From Symbiodinium natans (Eukaryota > Sar > Dinophyceae > Suessiales > Symbiodiniaceae): DNA of 52,852 bases. Below are positions 18,622 through 28,171 of this stretch, piece by piece (the stretch's first letter is position 1; each line of letters opens with the position of its first letter). Position numbers and translations under genes: made by a program. The DNA lies in assembly GCA_905221605.1 (NCBI GenBank), contig CAJNDS010000411.1, positions 30,001 through 82,852 of the forward strand, read 5' to 3'. The notes under the pieces are model-generated. The model saw nothing but the letters and a program-made list of their open reading frames with translations, was not told where the DNA came from and did no database searches.

Positions 18622-18684
18622 TTAGGGGCACTTCGTTTTTCCCGGCGCCTCGTAGTAGAACATGGCCGCCGGCACGATGATCAC
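18622..18684 (-). CDS. LMBR1-like exon candidate (membrane helix ending FYYEA)
   Basis: Minus strand, acceptor GGGCTGAAGATCTGAG, reading VIIVPAAMFYYEAPGKTKC then C-P and TAA. LMBR1/LMBD membrane proteins have a helix ending in a P-F-x-x-F-Y-Y-E motif; this peptide has the same spacing (P-A-A-M-F-Y-Y-E-A). The candidate preceding exon is at about 19,615-19,660 and the N-terminal one at 27,834-27,893. An inference from motif resemblance only. Confidence 0.45.
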   Translation of the reverse strand: MIIVPAAMFYYEAPGKTKCP

Positions 18685-18858
18685 CTCAGATCTTCAGCCC
18701 TGACATGACTAAACCCTAATGCGTAAAGCTGCATCATAAACCTCAAAGCCTCCTAATTCTTGGTAGGAGCTACGGAACTAGGTACCGGATATCCACCCTC
18801 TAGAGCTTTCCGCTTTTTGGGGGATAGTGCAGACACTCTGCTTCCCTACTTCCTGACG

Positions 18859-19032
18859 TAGAACCAAGAGCCAACTGAACCAATCTTAGGGTAGTTACAT
18901 GGTCCCTTAGTATGGGCCCTTCAACGGGGGGACCCCTTATACCCCTTATATACCCCATACAAGTGAAGGGCCCATACTTCAGATCCCTTTACAGAAGGCA
19001 AGGGCCCATAAAACTACCCTTAGAACCAAGAG
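18859..19032. mobile_element. MITE family B, intact copy with flanking direct repeats
   Basis: Element body about 18,871-19,020, with inverted arms AGGGTAGTTACATGGTCCCT and a CCATAAAACTACCCT end. The 12-mer TAGAACCAAGAG occurs at 18,859-18,870 and again at 19,021-19,032, directly flanking it. This looks like a target-site duplication. Confidence 0.7.
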
Positions 19033-19520
19033 ACACCGAGCTGCTATAGGGTCCAATCCGCTCCTGCCAATATACTCGCGGGCCCTAATAGACAAATGCA
19101 AAAAATGTGATCCACTATGGTGCAATTTAATTTGCTACAACTTGCTACAATGATCTCTACGATGCAGTGCAGATACGATTGCAACTGCAATAATAAATGT
19201 CGTACGCTACTCAAATCATAGATGATTAGGGCGGCAGTTGTGATTACAATAGAGTTATGCCAGAATAGCACATAGAACGGACAAAATGACATAAAGGAAC
19301 AGAACAGAACACAGCCGACAAGAAGAGAACAACAGACAGGACGACAACAAGGTCATGCATAAACAAAAGACGCGACATGAACTACTGTAGTACCACATAA
19401 CAACAAAACCCTAACACACTAAGACCCTAGACCCCACAACACCCTAAAGGACAGCTATAATATACACAGAGGCCGGAATAAATTACTAATCGTATTCCCT
19501 TTATGTTCCCTTTATACTTA
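19033..19520. other. AT-rich unique island
   Basis: About 490 bp without telomere tracts. The minus-strand frame at 19,044-19,292 (82 codons) is hydrophobic without a recognisable domain, and I do not support it as a gene. Short near-repeats of TTGCTACAA occur at about 19,132-19,150. Confidence 0.4.
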
Positions 19521-19563
19521 TACTAACCCTAAACCCTAAATCCTAAACCCTAAACCCTAAACC

Positions 19564-19660
19564 CTAAACAGTACTCCGCAACCCTGCTGCCCAAGTGGCG
19601 ATGAAGACCAGCAGCGTGATAAACGCTGCCATCCTCCAGTGGCCAAAGGAGCGAAGGAGG
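19564..19660 (-). CDS. Membrane-helix exon candidate, possible LMBR1-like gene
   Basis: Minus strand, open from about 19,660: G-H-W-R then MAAFITLLVFIATWAAG. Ending the exon after the tryptophan at a GCAGCA (GC-type) donor would join in phase to the VIIVP exon at 18,684, giving one continuous hydrophobic helix before FYYEA. Dinoflagellates are known to use GC donors. Without that junction the frame runs to TAG at 19,564. Confidence 0.35.
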
Positions 19661-20001
19661 GTTCAGGGCTAAACCGTGAGACTAAAGGGTTTAGGGTTTA
19701 GGGTTTAGGATTTAGGATTTAGGGTTTAGGGACTTAGGGTTTAGGGACTTCGGGGCCTTTCTGTGGGCGTGTGTCTGGCTGTGTGTGTGTGTGTGTGGAC
19801 CGTTGGGAGTGGGCGGTTTGTAGAAGAGCTGCAAGCGAACTGGGTTTAGGGTTTAGGGTTTAGGGTTTAGGGTTTAGGGTTTAGCTTTGCCCCGGGCCTT
19901 AAGGCTTCGAAGCTTCAGAGTTGCCACGTGTGCTGGCGTGGGTTTAGGGTTTAGGGTTTAGGGTTTAGGGTTTAGGGTTTAGGGTTTAGGGTATGATTTA
20001 G

Positions 20002-20063
20002 GGAACAAGGCCGAAGAACTCGCCGAGTTGTGCTTAAACCTTCTGGAGACTGTTTATGAATAG
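20002..20063 (+). CDS. Terminal-exon-like ORF, leucine-rich helix
   Basis: After GGGTATGATTTAG the plus strand reads NKAEELAELCLNLLETVYE then TAG. Strongly amphipathic. The acceptor TTTAG lies at the end of a TTTAGGG array (19,941-19,993). Unassigned. Confidence 0.45.
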
Positions 20064-20154
20064 GCTCCCTTTATAAGGAAAAGCAGAGAAATTAAACAAA
20101 TATCCCAAAGCACAACCTTGGAAGATCCGAGCCCGAAACCGCTTCGTCGGAATC

Positions 20155-20735
20155 CCGAAACCCTAAACTCCCCAAACTCCCTAACACACTCCCCTAAACC
20201 ACCCGTAAGGCTGTACCCCTAAACCCTAAACCCAAAACCCAAAACCCAAAACCCTAAACCCTAAACCTTAAAAAAGGTCCCCAAACCCAAGGGTGCCACC
20301 TGAACCCCCTAACGGGTCCAAGGTAAACTCCATTGAACCCTAAGCCGAACACCCTAGACTCTAAACCGTAAACCCTAAACCCTAAACCCTAAACCCTACA
20401 CCCTAAAACCTAAAACCCTGAACTGTAAAACCCTAAACCCTAAGCCCTAAAACCCCTAAAACCCCTAAACTCCCTAAACCCTCCTAAACTCCCCAAACTT
20501 CCTCAACCCTGGGGAGCCCGGCCAAAGTGCTTGCATGTCCAGAAACCCAGGGCCGGGCCTGCTCGGGATGTTTAGGGGTTTAGGGGGGTTTGGGAGGGTT
20601 TACGGGGGTTTGGGAGGGTTTTAGGTGGTTTAGGGGGTTTCAGGGGGCTTTAGGGAGTTTAGGGAGTTTAGGGCGTTCTAGGGGGTTTAGGGAGTTTAGG
20701 GGGTTTAGGGAGTTTAGGGTTTAGGGTTTAGGGTC
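20155..20735. repeat. Inverted telomere-like belts
   Basis: CCCTAAA variants from 20,155 to 20,510 face TTTAGGG/TTTAGGGAG variants at 20,567-20,735, with several AGTTTAGGG 9-mers. Confidence 0.85.
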
Positions 20736-20781
20736 GTTGTTTTTTGTGGGGGTGTTGTGGGCGGGTGGGGGGGTGGGTGGC

Positions 20782-20845
20782 TTAAATAGGGTCTATTTGG
20801 AAGCTGGGACTCGGGTTTTCTTATAGCCATACACGTTCCCACGAG
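20782..20845. mobile_element. Half of an AAATAGGGTCTATTTGG element
   Basis: TTAAATAGGGTCTATTTGGA plus AGCTGGGA matches, in reverse, the right end of the element at 26,119-26,226. The other end is missing. Confidence 0.5.
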
Positions 20846-20869
20846 GGTACGCTGCTGTCACGTCAGCCG

Positions 20870-23505
20870 TACTATGGAGACCTCAGGAACAAGAACCAGG
20901 TAGTTCCTCTTTTCTCTTCTCTTTTTCTCCTCATCCTAAAGTCGAAGGCTCTCGTGAGGAGAAGAGAAGGGAGAGAAGGAGGGAAAGATAAGAGGAACAC
21001 GATTTTCATGGGAAGAGCCAAGAAAAGAATAGAAGAGAGATAAAACAAGGCGCAAAGAAGATGGTACTCTTCTTTATCTATCCTCTCTCCCTTATCTCTC
21101 CGTTCCCTCTGTCTTTTCGAAATTAGAAAAACAAAAAGAAAGATGAAAAGAAGAAGGGTTAGGAAAAGAGCCGAAGAGATAGGCCGAAAAGAGGGGTATG
21201 GTGAAGTACGGCAACGGTCCACGCACAAGGAGTCACCTTCTGCTTACCCTTCCACTGCTTGATTTTACAAGCTCCTTTCTTGTGTTTTATCAGTTAAAAT
21301 TAAAAGGAAACAGAAGGAGAGAAGGGAAAAGGAAGTGAGAGAGGAGAGACAACAAGGAGGCCATTTTAATTTCCTGTGAGTTATCAAAAGGAATGCAATA
21401 TTATGGGAAGAGCAATGGAAAAAAAGAGTGGAAGAGAAATTAAGACACGAGAGGGACGTGCAAAAATAAGGCAAAGAGAAGATGGTGCCGTTTTCATCTC
21501 ACCTCTCGTTCTTATCTTCCTCTTCTCTGGTTCTTTTCCCTGTGAAATAAAAAAAACAAAAGGAAGGACAATGAACATATACAGGAACCCGTTTTCGTTT
21601 TCCGTTTGGGCACAAGGAAAAAACAGAGGCGATAGGGCGAGAGGAGGGGTTTGCTGAAGCATGGGGAGGGTGTACGGGCAAGGGGCCAACTCCGCCCACT
21701 TCCCCCATCCATTGAAAGAGGAAAAGGAACAGGGCCTCCATTCCCCTCTTATTCTTCCTTTCTTGCGTTTTTGTCGTTTAGAAGGAAACAGGAGAAGAGG
21801 AGGGAGAGAGAAGGAGAGAGGAGACATAAAAAGGGTTGCATTTTTAATGGGAAGAGCAAAGAAAAGACCAGAAGAGAGATGATGGGAGAAGAGGGGGAGA
21901 CAAAACAAGGAGCACAGAAAATGGGCAGATAAGAAGAGAGGAAAGGGAATGACCAAGTACAATGAGGAGTTCTTCAATTTCCCTCCCTATCTCTTATGTT
22001 ACTTTTCCTTCTTGTGGGGTGTCCCTTTTCTCTTGAAGATGCAGAAAACGATTGAAAAGGACACCCGTTCCATCGCCCATATGTAGGGAAAGAGAGAGAA
22101 TCATGAGCATCAGCTGGGCTTGCTGCCAATCCAACATGGGCGTCCCTTTTAATCGCATTATGTGTCCTTTTTTCTCGCTTGAAGATGCAGAAAACGATCC
22201 AAAAGCACATCTGTTGGAGGAAGAGAGAAGGAGAGAGGAGAGATACCAAGGATTGCATATTTAATGGGAAGAGCAAGGAAGAGAATAGAAGACAGATGAA
22301 TAGAGAAGAGGGAGAGAGCAAACAAGGCGCAGAGAAGATGGCACTCTTCTTTATCTATTCTCTCTCCCTTGTTTCTCCCTTCCCTCTTTCTTTTCGAAAT
22401 GAGAAAAACAAAAAGGAAGAACTATGAGAAGGAGAAGAGTAAGGAAAGGAACAGAAGAGATAGGCCGAGAGGATGAATATGATGGAGTATTATGGAAAGG
22501 CTCACGCGCAAGGAGTCACCCTCTGCTTACCTTTTCACTGCTTTATCATATGAGTTCCTTTCTTGTGTGTTATCAGTTAAAAGGAAGCGGAAGAAGAGAA
22601 GGGAAAGGGAAGTGAGAGAGGAAAGATAACAAGGATGCTATGTTTCCCGAAGCGTGCTGCAAGGAATAGAAGAGACAGGAAGCAAGGAGACGGAATCACA
22701 AAATAAGGCGCAAAGCTGTACATATCATCTCTCCCTTGTCTCTCCCTATTCCCTTTCGAACTAGAAAAAACCATTCTTGCTTTTCACAGATAGGTTCCCT
22801 CTCTCCTCTTCAGGAAATCCCCTTTCCCTTATGTTGCTTTTTGAAGCGAATAAGAAAAATGGCAGATAAGAAGAGAGGAAAGGGTCAATTTCCCTCCCTA
22901 TCTCTTATGTTGCTTTTCCTTCTTGTGGGGTGTCCCTGTTTCTCTTGAAGATGCAGAAAACGATTGAAAAGGACCCCCGTTCCATCGCCCATGTGTAGGG
23001 AAAGAGAGAGAATCATGAGCATCAGCTGGGCTTGCTGCCAATCCAACATGGGCGTCCCTTTTAATCGCAGTCTGTGTCCTTTTTTCTCGCTTGAAGGTGC
23101 AGAAAACGATCCAAAAGCACATCTGTTGGAGGAAGAGAGAAGGAGAGAGGAGAGATACCAAGGATTGCATATTTAATGGGAAGAGCAAGGAAGAGAATAG
23201 AGGACAGATGAATAGAGAAGAGGGAGAGACAAAACAAGGCGCAGAGAAGATGGCACTCTTCTTTATCTATTCTCTCTCCCTTGTTTCTCCCTTCCCTCTT
23301 TCTTTTCGAAATGAGAAAAACAAAAAGGAAGAACTATGAAAAGGAGAAGAGTAAGGAAAGGAACAGAAGAGATAGGCCGAGAGGATGAATATGATGGAGT
23401 ATTATGGAAAGGCTCACGCGCAAGGAGTCACCCTCTGCTTACCTTTCCACTGCTTTATCATATGAGTTCCTTTCTTGTGTTTTATCAGCAGAAGAGAAGG
23501 GAAAA
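20870..23505. repeat. Purine-rich higher-order repeat block
   Basis: At least four or five diverged copies of a unit containing ATGGGAAGAGCAA, AACAAGGCGCAGAGAAGATG, TTCTTTATCTATTCTCTCTC and GGAGTCACCTTCTGCTTACC. The pair 21,975-22,579 and 22,885-23,489 is near-identical at a 910-bp offset. A third, more diverged copy covers 20,995-21,352; partial copies start near 21,400 and 21,840. GAGAAGG/CCTTCTC bias is extreme. Frames (up to 197 codons at 21,384-21,977) are low-complexity by-products. No telomeric repeats occur here. Confidence 0.8.
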
Positions 23506-25252
23506 GCAAAAATTGAGCCCAACATTTTAGGACCAGGGCTTGCGATCTGACTCTTTGGAGCAAAAATCGATTCCAAAATCTTAAGGACCAGGGCTTGCGA
23601 TGTTACTCTTTGGAGCAAGAAATGAGCCCAACATCTTAAAGACCGGGGCTTGCGATTTCACCTTTTGGAGCAAATACTGGGCCCAAAATCTTAGGGACCA
23701 GGGCTTGCAATTTGACTCCGTGGAGCACAAATCGACCCCGAAATCTTAGGGACCAGGGCTTGCGATTTGACTCTGTGGAGCACAAATCGACCCCGACAAC
23801 TTAGGGACCAGGGCTTGCGATTTGACTCTTTGGAGCAAAAATCGACCCAAAAATCTAAGGGACCAGGGCTTGCGATTTTACTCTTTGGCGCAAAAACTGG
23901 GCCCCAAATCTTAGGGACCAGGGCTTGCGATGTCACTCTTTGGAGCAAAATTGAACCCAAAGTCTTAGGGACCAGGGCTTGCGATTTGACTCTTTGGAGC
24001 AAGAACTGGGCCCAAAATCTTAGGGAGCAGGGTTTGCGATTTGACTCTTTGGAGCAAAAACTGGGCCCCAAATCTTAGGGACCAGGGCTTGCGGTTTGAC
24101 TCTTTGGAGCAAAAATTGAACCCAAAATCTTAGGGACCAGGGCTTGCGATTTGACTCTTTGAACCAAAAACTGGGCCCAAAATCTTAGGGACAAGGGCTT
24201 GCGATGTCACTCTTTGGAGCAAAAAATGAACCCAAAATCTTAGGGACCAGGGCTTGCGATTTGACTCTTTGGAGCAAAAACTGGGCCCCAAATCTTAGGG
24301 ACCAGGGCTTGCGATTTGACTCTTTGGAGCAAAAATTGAACCCAAAATCTTAGGGGCCAGGGCTTGCGATTTGACTCTTCGGAGCAAAAACTGGGCCCAA
24401 GATGTTAGGGACCAGGGCTTGCGATGTCACTCTTTGGAGCAACAATGAATGCAAAATCTTAGGGACCAGGGCCTGCGATTTGACTCTTTGGAGCAAAAAT
24501 TGAACCCAAAATCTTAGGGACCAGGGCTTGCGATTTGACTCTTTGGAGCAAAACTGGGCCCAAGATCTTAGGGGCCAGGGCTTGCGATGTCACTCTTTGG
24601 AGCAAAAAATGAACCCAAAATCTCAGGGACCAGGGCTTGCGATTTGACTCTTTGGAGCAAAAACTTGGCCCCAAATCTTAGGGACCAGGGCTTGCGATGT
24701 CACTGTTTGGAGCAAAAAACGAACCCAAAATCTTAAGGACCAGGGCTTGCGATGTCACTCTTTGGAGCAAAAATTGAACCCAAAATCTTAGGGACCAGGA
24801 CTTGCGATGTCACTCTTTGGAGCAAAAACTGGGGCCCAAATCTTAGGGACCAGGGCTTGCGATGTCACTCTTTGGAGCAAAAATGAACCCAAAATCTTAG
24901 GGACCAGGGCTTGCGATGTTACTCTTTGGAGCAAAAACTGGGCCCCAAATCTTAGGGACCAGGGCTTGCGATGTCACTCTTTGGAGCAAAAATTGATCTT
25001 AGGGACCAGGACTTGCGATGTCACTCTTTGGAGCAAAAACTGGGCCCCCAATCTTAGGGACCAGAGCTTGCGATGTCACTCTTTGGAGCAAAAATTGAAC
25101 CCAAAATCTTAGGGACCAGGGCTTGCGATTTGACTCTTCGGAGCAAAAACTGGGCACCAAATCTTAGGGACCAGGGCTTGCGATGTTACTCTTTGGAGCA
25201 AAGATTGAACCCAAAATCTTAGGGACCAGGGCTTGCGATTTGACCCTTTGGA
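23505..25252 (+). repeat. 55-bp satellite, about 31 copies
   Basis: Tandem units with core TTAGGGACCAGGGCTTGCGA, then TTTGACTCTTTGGAGC or TGTCACTCTTTGGAGC, then either AAAAACTGGGCCCCAAATC or AAAAATTGAACCCAAAATC. Spacing of the TTGCGA core is 54-55 bp. In the right half the two tail types alternate strictly, a 110-bp dimer. Frames of about 100 codons are repeat translations. It ends at the N gap, so true length is unknown. Confidence 0.95.
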
Positions 25253-25352
25253 NNNNNNNNNNNNNNNNNNNNNNNNNNNNNNNNNNNNNNNNNNNNNNNN
25301 NNNNNNNNNNNNNNNNNNNNNNNNNNNNNNNNNNNNNNNNNNNNNNNNNNNN
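25253..25352. other. Assembly gap (100 N)
   Basis: Exactly 100 N, a conventional placeholder for a gap of unknown size, sitting between two tandem-repeat fields. Confidence 0.98.
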
Positions 25353-25383
25353 TTAAATAATTTCGGGCCTCCAGAAAGGCGCG

Positions 25384-25441
25384 GCTCGATTTGGCCAAAT
25401 TTTGCCGGGCAGCCTCCGGGCAAAATTTGGCCAAATCGAGC
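25384..25441. repeat. 23-bp perfect hairpin
   Basis: Arms 25,384-25,406 and 25,419-25,441 (GCTCGATTTGGCCAAATTTT..., perfect complement) around a 12-nt loop. Too stable to be ordinary sequence; could be a transposon end or a site that blocks sequencing. Confidence 0.85.
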
Positions 25442-25475
25442 TGGGGGGGTGGGGTCTGGGGAATCCCCCCCATTT

Positions 25476-26065
25476 GGAAAAAAATGAATTAATTGAATTA
25501 ATTGAATTAATTGAATTAATTGAATTAATTCAATTAATTACATTAATTCAATTAATTCCACCACCCCTTTGGAAATAAATGAATTAATTGAATTAATTGA
25601 ATTAGTTGAATTAATTGAATTAATTGAATTAATTGAATTAATTGAATTAATTGAATTAATTCAATTAATTCAATTAATTCATTTATATCCAAAGGGGGGG
25701 GGAGGGGTGGGGGCTGGGGAATCCCCCCCATTTGGAAATAAATGAATTAATTGAATTAATTGAATTAATCGAAATAATTCAACTAATTCAATTAATTCAA
25801 TTAATTCATTTATTTCCAAAGGGGAGGTGGAATTAATTGAATTAGTTGAATTAATTCCAATTAATTCAAGTAATTCAATTAATTCAATTAATTCAATTAA
25901 TTCAATTAATTCAATTAATTCAATTAATTCATTTATTTCCAAAGGGGGGGGGTTCAATTAATTCAATTAATTCAACTAATTCAATTAATTCCACCCCCCC
26001 CCCTTTGGAAATAAATAAATTAATTGAATTAATTGATTAAATTCATTAAATTCCAGGGGGAAAGT
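25476..26065. repeat. Fold-back arrays of a 9-bp GAATTAATT repeat
   Basis: Runs of GAATTAATT switch to the reverse AATTAATTC at least four times. Most blocks are bordered by CATTTGGAAATAAATG on one side and CATTTATTTCCAAAGGGG on the other, so each is a long palindrome (about 25,567-25,698, 25,730-25,821, 25,845-25,945). The G-rich spacer GGGGAATCCCCCCCATTTGG occurs twice at a spacing near 250 bp. Frames read as repeats of E-L-I. Confidence 0.9.
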
Positions 26066-26118
26066 GGAAATTAAGGAATTTAATGAATTAAATTCTGTCT
26101 ATGCAACCCTACAGGGCC

Positions 26119-26226
26119 TAAAATAGGGTCTATTTGGAACATGGCTCTTGTGAATAAGTATACGTTTTGGGGCCTGTTTTCCTCTTGTAAATACGATTCC
26201 CAGCTTCCAAATAGACCCTATTTAAG
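26119..26226. mobile_element. Short inverted-repeat element (AAATAGGGTCTATTTGGAA ends)
   Basis: Perfect 19-bp termini at 26,121-26,139 and 26,206-26,224. About 105 bp, no coding capacity, a half copy at 20,782. Confidence 0.75.
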
Positions 26227-26235
26227 CTGCAACCG

Positions 26236-26355
26236 GGGGGGGGGGGGGGGGGGTCGGGGGGGGGGGGGGCGGGGGGGGGGGGGGGGGGCGGGGGGGGGGG
26301 GGGGGCGGGGGGGGGGGGGGGCGGGGGGGGGGGGGGGGGCGGGGGGGTGGGGGGG
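26236..26355. repeat. Extreme G-run array
   Basis: About 120 bases almost entirely G, interrupted every 10-18 bases by a single C or T. Expected to form G-quadruplexes and to be error-prone in sequencing. The glycine-rich frame across it is not a gene. Confidence 0.97.
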
Positions 26356-26496
26356 TTAAGGAGTTTAGCGCGTTTAGGGCTTCGGGAGTTTAGGGAGTCT
26401 GATCGGGGAGTTTTGGTTTCTGGGAGGGTTTGGGTTCTGGGGGTTGGGTGGGTTTAGGGGTTCGGCTGAAGGAATTCTGGGTTTCGGGAATGTAGG

Positions 26497-26566
26497 TTGG
26501 GATGTTCCCCTTATACTAACAGTCCCTGACTAGAGATTCTAGTTAGGATGGAGGAGAAAATCCCAA
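26497..26566. mobile_element. MITE family A, truncated copy
   Basis: Left arm TTGGGATGTTCCCCTTATAC and AACAGTCC intact; the right half is reduced to AAAATCCCAA. Confidence 0.6.
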
Positions 26567-26776
26567 GATTTAGGCCTATGCCCCTAAACCCGAAACCCTA
26601 AACCCTAAACCCCCTAAACCCTAAAACCCCTAAACCGAGGGCTCAGGCTTGTTACAGTGGTTGGGGCTTAGTGGGGTATGGGGGGCTCGGCTTCACTGTT
26701 GTCTGGGGATGGCTCGCAGAAGACGCCTCGGTGCAGGTGTTCTTCGGGGCTATTACCCCTCATACCCTACTTTCCG

Positions 26777-26872
26777 AAACCCTAAACCCTAAACCCTAAA
26801 CCCTAAACCCTAAACCCTAAACCCTAAACCCTAAACCCTAAACCCTAAACCCTAAACCCTAAACCCTAAACC
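26777..26872 (-). repeat. Pure CCCTAAA array
   Basis: About 13 perfect units. Confidence 0.96.
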
Positions 26873-26944
26873 CCAAGCCCTGGGTAGCTGAGGGGCGATG
26901 AAGCAGAAGCATCGCTTCGGAGCGCGACGATCCGCTGGTTGACG

Positions 26945-27085
26945 CTTGGAGGTTCATGGCACTTCTTAACCAATTATACCTGTACTTATAACTGAAATAA
27001 TAACCATATATAGGGCACTTAAGGGTCTTAAAAGTGGGTTGTAAGTACAGTTCTCATTGGTTCAGAAGTACCATGAACCTCCAAG
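26945..27085. mobile_element. MITE family C, copy 1
   Basis: Inverted ends CTTGGAGGTTCATGGCACTT and AAGTACCATGAACCTCCAAG, sub-terminal TAACCAATTATA and ATTGGTTC, core TAGGGCACTTAAGGG. Matches 50,191-50,338 and 52,552-52,704. Confidence 0.8.
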
Positions 27086-27334
27086 CACACTTCTCCAATC
27101 GATCCCCACTCCGGCTTACTCAGCGTGGGGAGTTCCTAACTGAGCCCTAAGCCCTAAACCTGAACCCTAAACACTCAACCCTGGCGAGCTAAATCAAAGG
27201 CAACGCAAAGAGAACGTGAGAACCAACAAATTCCCGTCCCGACGTTCAGAGGCTCTAAACCGTTTAAACCCTAAATCCTAAACCCTAAACCCTAAACCCT
27301 AAACCCTAAACCCTAAACCCTAAACCCTAAACAC

Positions 27335-27402
27335 CTTTTTTGCAGGGGGGGGGAGGGGAGTGACCTGTCTTCCCTTCTATTTCCTCCTCATAGCGTAGGA
27401 AC
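27335..27402 (-). CDS. Exon-like segment crossing a poly-C tract
   Basis: Minus strand: acceptor CGGAGATTACCTCCTACAG, reading FLRYEEEIEGKTGHSPPPP then C-K-K, donor GTGTTTAGG, which is the start of a telomere-like array. The acceptor is strong; the proline run reflects a homopolymer and its length may be misassembled. Confidence 0.35.
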
Positions 27403-27449
27403 CTGTAGGAGGTAATCTCCGGCGTTACGGACACAGTTCCCCTGGAGCT

Positions 27450-27538
27450 AGGGTTTAGGGTTTAGGGTTTAGGGTTTAGGGTTTAGGGTTTAGGGTTTAG
27501 GGTTTAGGGTTTAGGGTTTAGGGTTTAGGGTTTAGGGT
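27450..27538 (+). repeat. Pure TTTAGGG array
   Basis: About 12 to 13 perfect units, opposite to a CCCTAAA array at 27,265-27,332. Confidence 0.96.
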
Positions 27539-27833
27539 GCTCCGCTCTGGGATTCCTACTCCCCAGGTGCGGAGCGTTTATCGTTGGGGACTCAAAATCC
27601 CAGACTTCCAACGTCTCCTAAGCAAGGAACGCTCCCTAAACCCCTAAACCCTAAACCCTAAACCCTAAACCCTAAACCCCTTGGCTGCACTTAGGAGGTC
27701 TTTTTAGCTGCCTTATTAAGAAGTCCAAGAAACCCAACAAGGCGTTCCCAAGCTCTCAAAAGCCTTAAATTAAACCCCAGAAGCAAAAACGACCTCCACG
27801 GGAAGAAGAACGAGTGAGCCTCGAATTTCGCAC

Positions 27834-27893
27834 GTCCACGGGCAGAAGCAAGTTGATCATCCAGGCTAGGGTCAGGCTGGTGACGATGACAAC
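27834..27893 (-). CDS. LMBR1-like N-terminal helix exon (20 codons, phase 0/0)
   Basis: Minus strand, preceded by CGAAGCCCTAACCTGCAG (a CTAAC branch-point match and a pyrimidine-rich acceptor derived from telomere-like repeat). Reads VVIVTSLTLAWMINLLLPVD, donor GTGCGA; read-through gives V-R-N. The first helix of LMBR1-family membrane proteins characteristically ends in L-L-P-x-D-V-x-N, matching this peptide. It lies upstream, on the same strand, of the FYYEA exon, the order expected in the family. The rest of the gene was not identified. Confidence 0.5.
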
Positions 27894-28171
27894 CTGCAGG
27901 TTAGGGCTTCGGGTTTAGGGTTTAGGGAGTTTTGAGACTTTTTCGATCTTTGGGGTGTGTTTTCATGCTATTTAGTGCCGCATGGGCCGGATCTCTAGGG
28001 TTTCGGGGGGTTTAGGGAAGTTTAGGGGGTTTAGGATTCAGGGCCTTAGGACTTGAGGGTTTGCGTAGGGGCTGTGGGTTCAGGGCTTGGGGACTCGAGG
28101 GTTTTGGGGCTGTTGGGTCCAGGGGCTAACTTCGGGCTGTCTGCTATTTAGAACTTGGGGGGTTGGAGATA

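Noticed and set aside
19044-19292. 82-codon minus-strand frame
   Set aside because: Hydrophobic but without motif; AT-rich sequence with short local repeats and no splice or start support.
21384-21977. 197-codon minus-strand frame, longest in the window
   Set aside because: It lies wholly in the purine-rich higher-order repeat; composition is skewed to Ser/Leu/Phe/Arg by the CTT/CTC bias, and overlapping frames on both strands are equally open.
23767-25112. Frames of 70-126 codons in the satellite
   Set aside because: The unit is 55 bp, not a multiple of three, so the frame rotates and only indels keep it open.
23505-25252. CRISPR array
   Set aside because: No alternation of constant repeat and unique spacer; the whole 55-bp unit is repeated, in a eukaryotic context.
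25679-25957. Frame encoding repeated E-L-I
   Set aside because: Direct translation of the 9-bp GAATTAATT repeat.
26141-26359. Glycine-rich frame
   Set aside because: Translation of a G homopolymer tract with uncertain length.
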